The translations under genes were made by a program, and so were the position numbers. The notes under the pieces were generated by a model. That model saw only the letters and a program-made list of their open reading frames with translations. It did no database searches and was not told the DNA's origin. Of a stretch of DNA of 64,000 nucleotides, positions 62,456 through 64,000 are shown in pieces. Every line of letters starts with the position of its first letter. Within the stretch, counting starts at the first letter, position 1. The stretch is from NCBI GenBank assembly GCA_027491355.1, contig JAIXWI010000031.1, positions 58,830 to 122,829 of the forward strand, read 5' to 3'. The DNA is from Bacteroidota bacterium. Its GTDB lineage: Bacteria > Bacteroidota > Bacteroidia > UKL13-3.

Positions 62456-63346
62456 CTACAAAGCCAACAATACTTTCCAGGCCAAAATTGGTTCGTTTTG
62501 AGCCAAAAGTTGTTGGGCCAAGCGCTCAATGGCGTTTTGTTTGGCTTGAATTGCATCAGTTGAAACAAGTATAGCTTGTAAATCCTTGTTCATTTTTTTA
62601 TAAATCTCAATGCTATCGGCATCTGGCAATGCTTCTACATTGCCTAGTTTACCCAAATCATTGCCCGTTAAAACGGTACTGTTTTTAATGTGCTCAGGGA
62701 ATTGGTCAAATCCGATGCCCAAGTTTTTAGCAGGTTTAGGTACTTCAAACAAAGCATCACCGCTGGCTCTCACATACCAATCGCTGCCCAATCTGCCCAC
62801 CAAATCCATTTTATGCTGGTTCAAAGTTCCATCTAAGTTCAAAACATCTTCATTCACATGCATCAATACCATTTCGGCAATGATTAAATTACCTGCGCCA
62901 CCCTCATTGCCAGTTTCAATGACATCTTTGACGATGCATTCAAACTGAACTGGGCTTTCTTTTACCCTTGGCGGTTTAACTTTTTCAGAGGCCAATTCAG
63001 TAAAACCAGCTTTCACAAATTCGTTCACCCCTTTTGGGTATTCACAACTTGCTAAACTCATTTGCTGCACCATGGCATAGTTTACCACGTTAATCACCAC
63101 TTCTTTGGTTGCTAAAATATTGTTTAAGGTATGTTTGGTGCTGTTGTCTCTGACTCTTCTGGCTGGAGAAAAAATAAAAGTAACAGGGTTCGAGCCAAAG
63201 ATGTTAAAAAAACTAAAAGGAGAGAGGTTTACCTCTCCATTGCTGTCAATGGTACTGGCAAAACAAATAGGTCTGGGTGCCACCGCTGTGAGCAAGGCAT
63301 TGTGAAATTGTGCCAATGGCAGGTCTTTTGGGCCAATTGTTTTCAT
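62456..63346 (-). CDS. flavin reductase-like FMN-binding split-barrel protein
   Basis: The first 200 residues match flavin reductase-type split barrels: RPICFASTIDSNGEVNLSPFSFFNIFGSNPVTFIFSP, then TKEVVINVVNYAMVQQM and SPVQFECIVKDVIETG. Such proteins bind FMN and often use NAD(P)H. The last 90 residues, with the helical IEIYKKMNKDLQAILVSTDAIQAK, are not part of the barrel and vary in the family. The enzyme's substrate is unknown. Starts 3 bases downstream of the tyrS stop, so the two are likely cotranscribed. Confidence 0.8.
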   Translation of the reverse strand: MKTIGPKDLPLAQFHNALLTAVAPRPICFASTIDSNGEVNLSPFSFFNIFGSNPVTFIFSPARRVRDNSTKHTLNNILATKEVVINVVNYAMVQQMSLASCEYPKGVNEFVKAGFTELASEKVKPPRVKESPVQFECIVKDVIETGNEGGAGNLIIAEMVLMHVNEDVLNLDGTLNQHKMDLVGRLGSDWYVRASGDALFEVPKPAKNLGIGFDQFPEHIKNSTVLTGNDLGKLGNVEALPDADSIEIYKKMNKDLQAILVSTDAIQAKQNAIERLAQQLLAQNEPILAWKVLLAL

Positions 63347-63349
63347 GAT

Positions 63350-64000
63350 TTATGCATTAACTTGAAAGAGGTAGTAGTTCTTTTTGCCCTTTTGAACAAA
63401 TAGGTATTTTTGATTGATGAGGTGTTGTGTATTCACCACCAATGCTGGGTCGCTGATTTTTTCTTTGTTGATAGAAACGCCACCACCTTGTAACATTTTC
63501 TTACATTCTCCTTTTGATGGGAAAACATTGCTGTGTTCGCAAAGCAAATCAATGATTTGAATGCCTTTTTCTAGTTGCTCTTTTTCAATTTGAAACTGAG
63601 GCACGCCATCAAAAATATCTAAAAAAGTGGCTTCGTCTAATTGCTCAAAAGCAGAGAGTGTAGCGTTCCCAAATAAAATCTCAGAAGCTGAAAGGGCTGT
63701 CTGGTAAGCGTTTTCGCCATGGCATCTGATGGTAATGTCTTTTGCCAATGCTTTTTGTAAATTTCTTAAATGAGGTGCTTCTGCATGTGTATTTTCAAGT
63801 GCAATAATTTCGCTTTCACTGAACAAAGTAAAAATTCGGATCCATTCTTTGGCATCCTCATCGCTGGCATTTAACCAGAATTGGTAAAACTTATAGGCTG
63901 AAGTTTTAGCTGCATCTAACCAAACCGCACCACTTTCCGTTTTGCCAAATTTGGTACCATCCGATTTCTTAATCAAATTGGTGGTAATGGCATAGGCATC
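63350..64000 (-). CDS. tyrS: tyrosyl-tRNA synthetase, 5' part outside window
   Basis: C-terminal part of a class I synthetase that charges tRNA-Tyr. The KMSKS-type loop is present as KSDGTKFGKT, then the helical anticodon-arm domain and a C-terminal S4 RNA-binding domain (GGVSINKEKISDPALVV). The frame stays open on the minus strand to the window edge, reading DAYAITTNLIKKSDG just inside it; a TTG at 63976 is internal and not a start. The catalytic HIGH region lies beyond the window. Confidence 0.92.
   Translation of the reverse strand, partial: DAYAITTNLIKKSDGTKFGKTESGAVWLDAAKTSAYKFYQFWLNASDEDAKEWIRIFTLFSESEIIALENTHAEAPHLRNLQKALAKDITIRCHGENAYQTALSASEILFGNATLSAFEQLDEATFLDIFDGVPQFQIEKEQLEKGIQIIDLLCEHSNVFPSKGECKKMLQGGGVSINKEKISDPALVVNTQHLINQKYLFVQKGKKNYYLFQVNA

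Noticed and set aside
1..64000. tRNA, rRNA, CRISPR array, transposase or prophage genes
   Set aside because: Looked for and not seen; all larger frames have core-gene or membrane-protein explanations and no arrayed repeats are present.

Overview
The window is an AT-rich chromosomal stretch from a member of the Bacteroidota. Supporting signs are the fused LpxC/FabZ enzyme, a type IX secretion system (T9SS) regulator of the PorX type, the gliding genes gldE and gldD, two secreted proteins ending in T9SS sorting domains, a SusC-like TonB receptor with an N-terminal carboxypeptidase-like domain, TAnnTTTG promoter boxes, and the near absence of Shine-Dalgarno sequences. It is almost wall-to-wall core genome. 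I saw no tRNA, rRNA, CRISPR array, insertion sequence or prophage. Genus cannot be fixed from the sequence alone.

Layout. 1-2266: end of aroA and all of aroC (shikimate pathway). 2292-7666: T9SS-exported M43 metalloprotease, topA, a SirB1-type protein. 7667-10614 (minus): HU protein, TPR protein, a 29-residue basic ribosomal-type protein missing from ordinary ORF calls, and ribonuclease G. 10744-14255 (plus): mutY, ssb, gldE, gldD. 14257-20631 (minus): lpxB, then an HD phosphohydrolase - lpxD - lpxC/fabZ - lpxA - ABC ATPase run for lipid A. 20739-22606: porX and a coupled small protein resembling EF-Tu domain III. 23702-26018: hmgA and hpd for tyrosine/homogentisate breakdown. 26080-36938: LOG protein, DinB-like protein, an M1 peptidase joined to an outer-membrane barrel, trhO, mutS and several secreted or membrane proteins. 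37002-40387: ComEC-like protein, enoyl-CoA hydratase, secreted protein. 40384-44423: a MerR/B12-type regulator divergent from an SDR epimerase, then a response regulator and a photolyase, which looks like a light-response locus. 44644-48550: rho, universal stress protein, sugar transporter. 48610-53459 (minus): five-gene export/metal-type operon (HYC_CC_PP protein, T9SS thioredoxin-like protein, cytochrome c peroxidase, HMA protein, TonB receptor). 53573-62228: typA, ndpA, response regulator plus alpha/beta hydrolase, pyrG, yidC. 62456-64000 (minus): flavin reductase and the 3' part of tyrS.

The envelope theme is strong: lipid A synthesis, T9SS control and gliding factors, YidC and several outer-membrane or secreted proteins lie together. 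The least ordinary items are the EF-Tu-III-like partner of PorX, the structured leader ahead of rng, the divergent B12/photolyase locus, the five-gene TonB/HMA/cytochrome operon, and several perfect inverted repeats in intergenic DNA.
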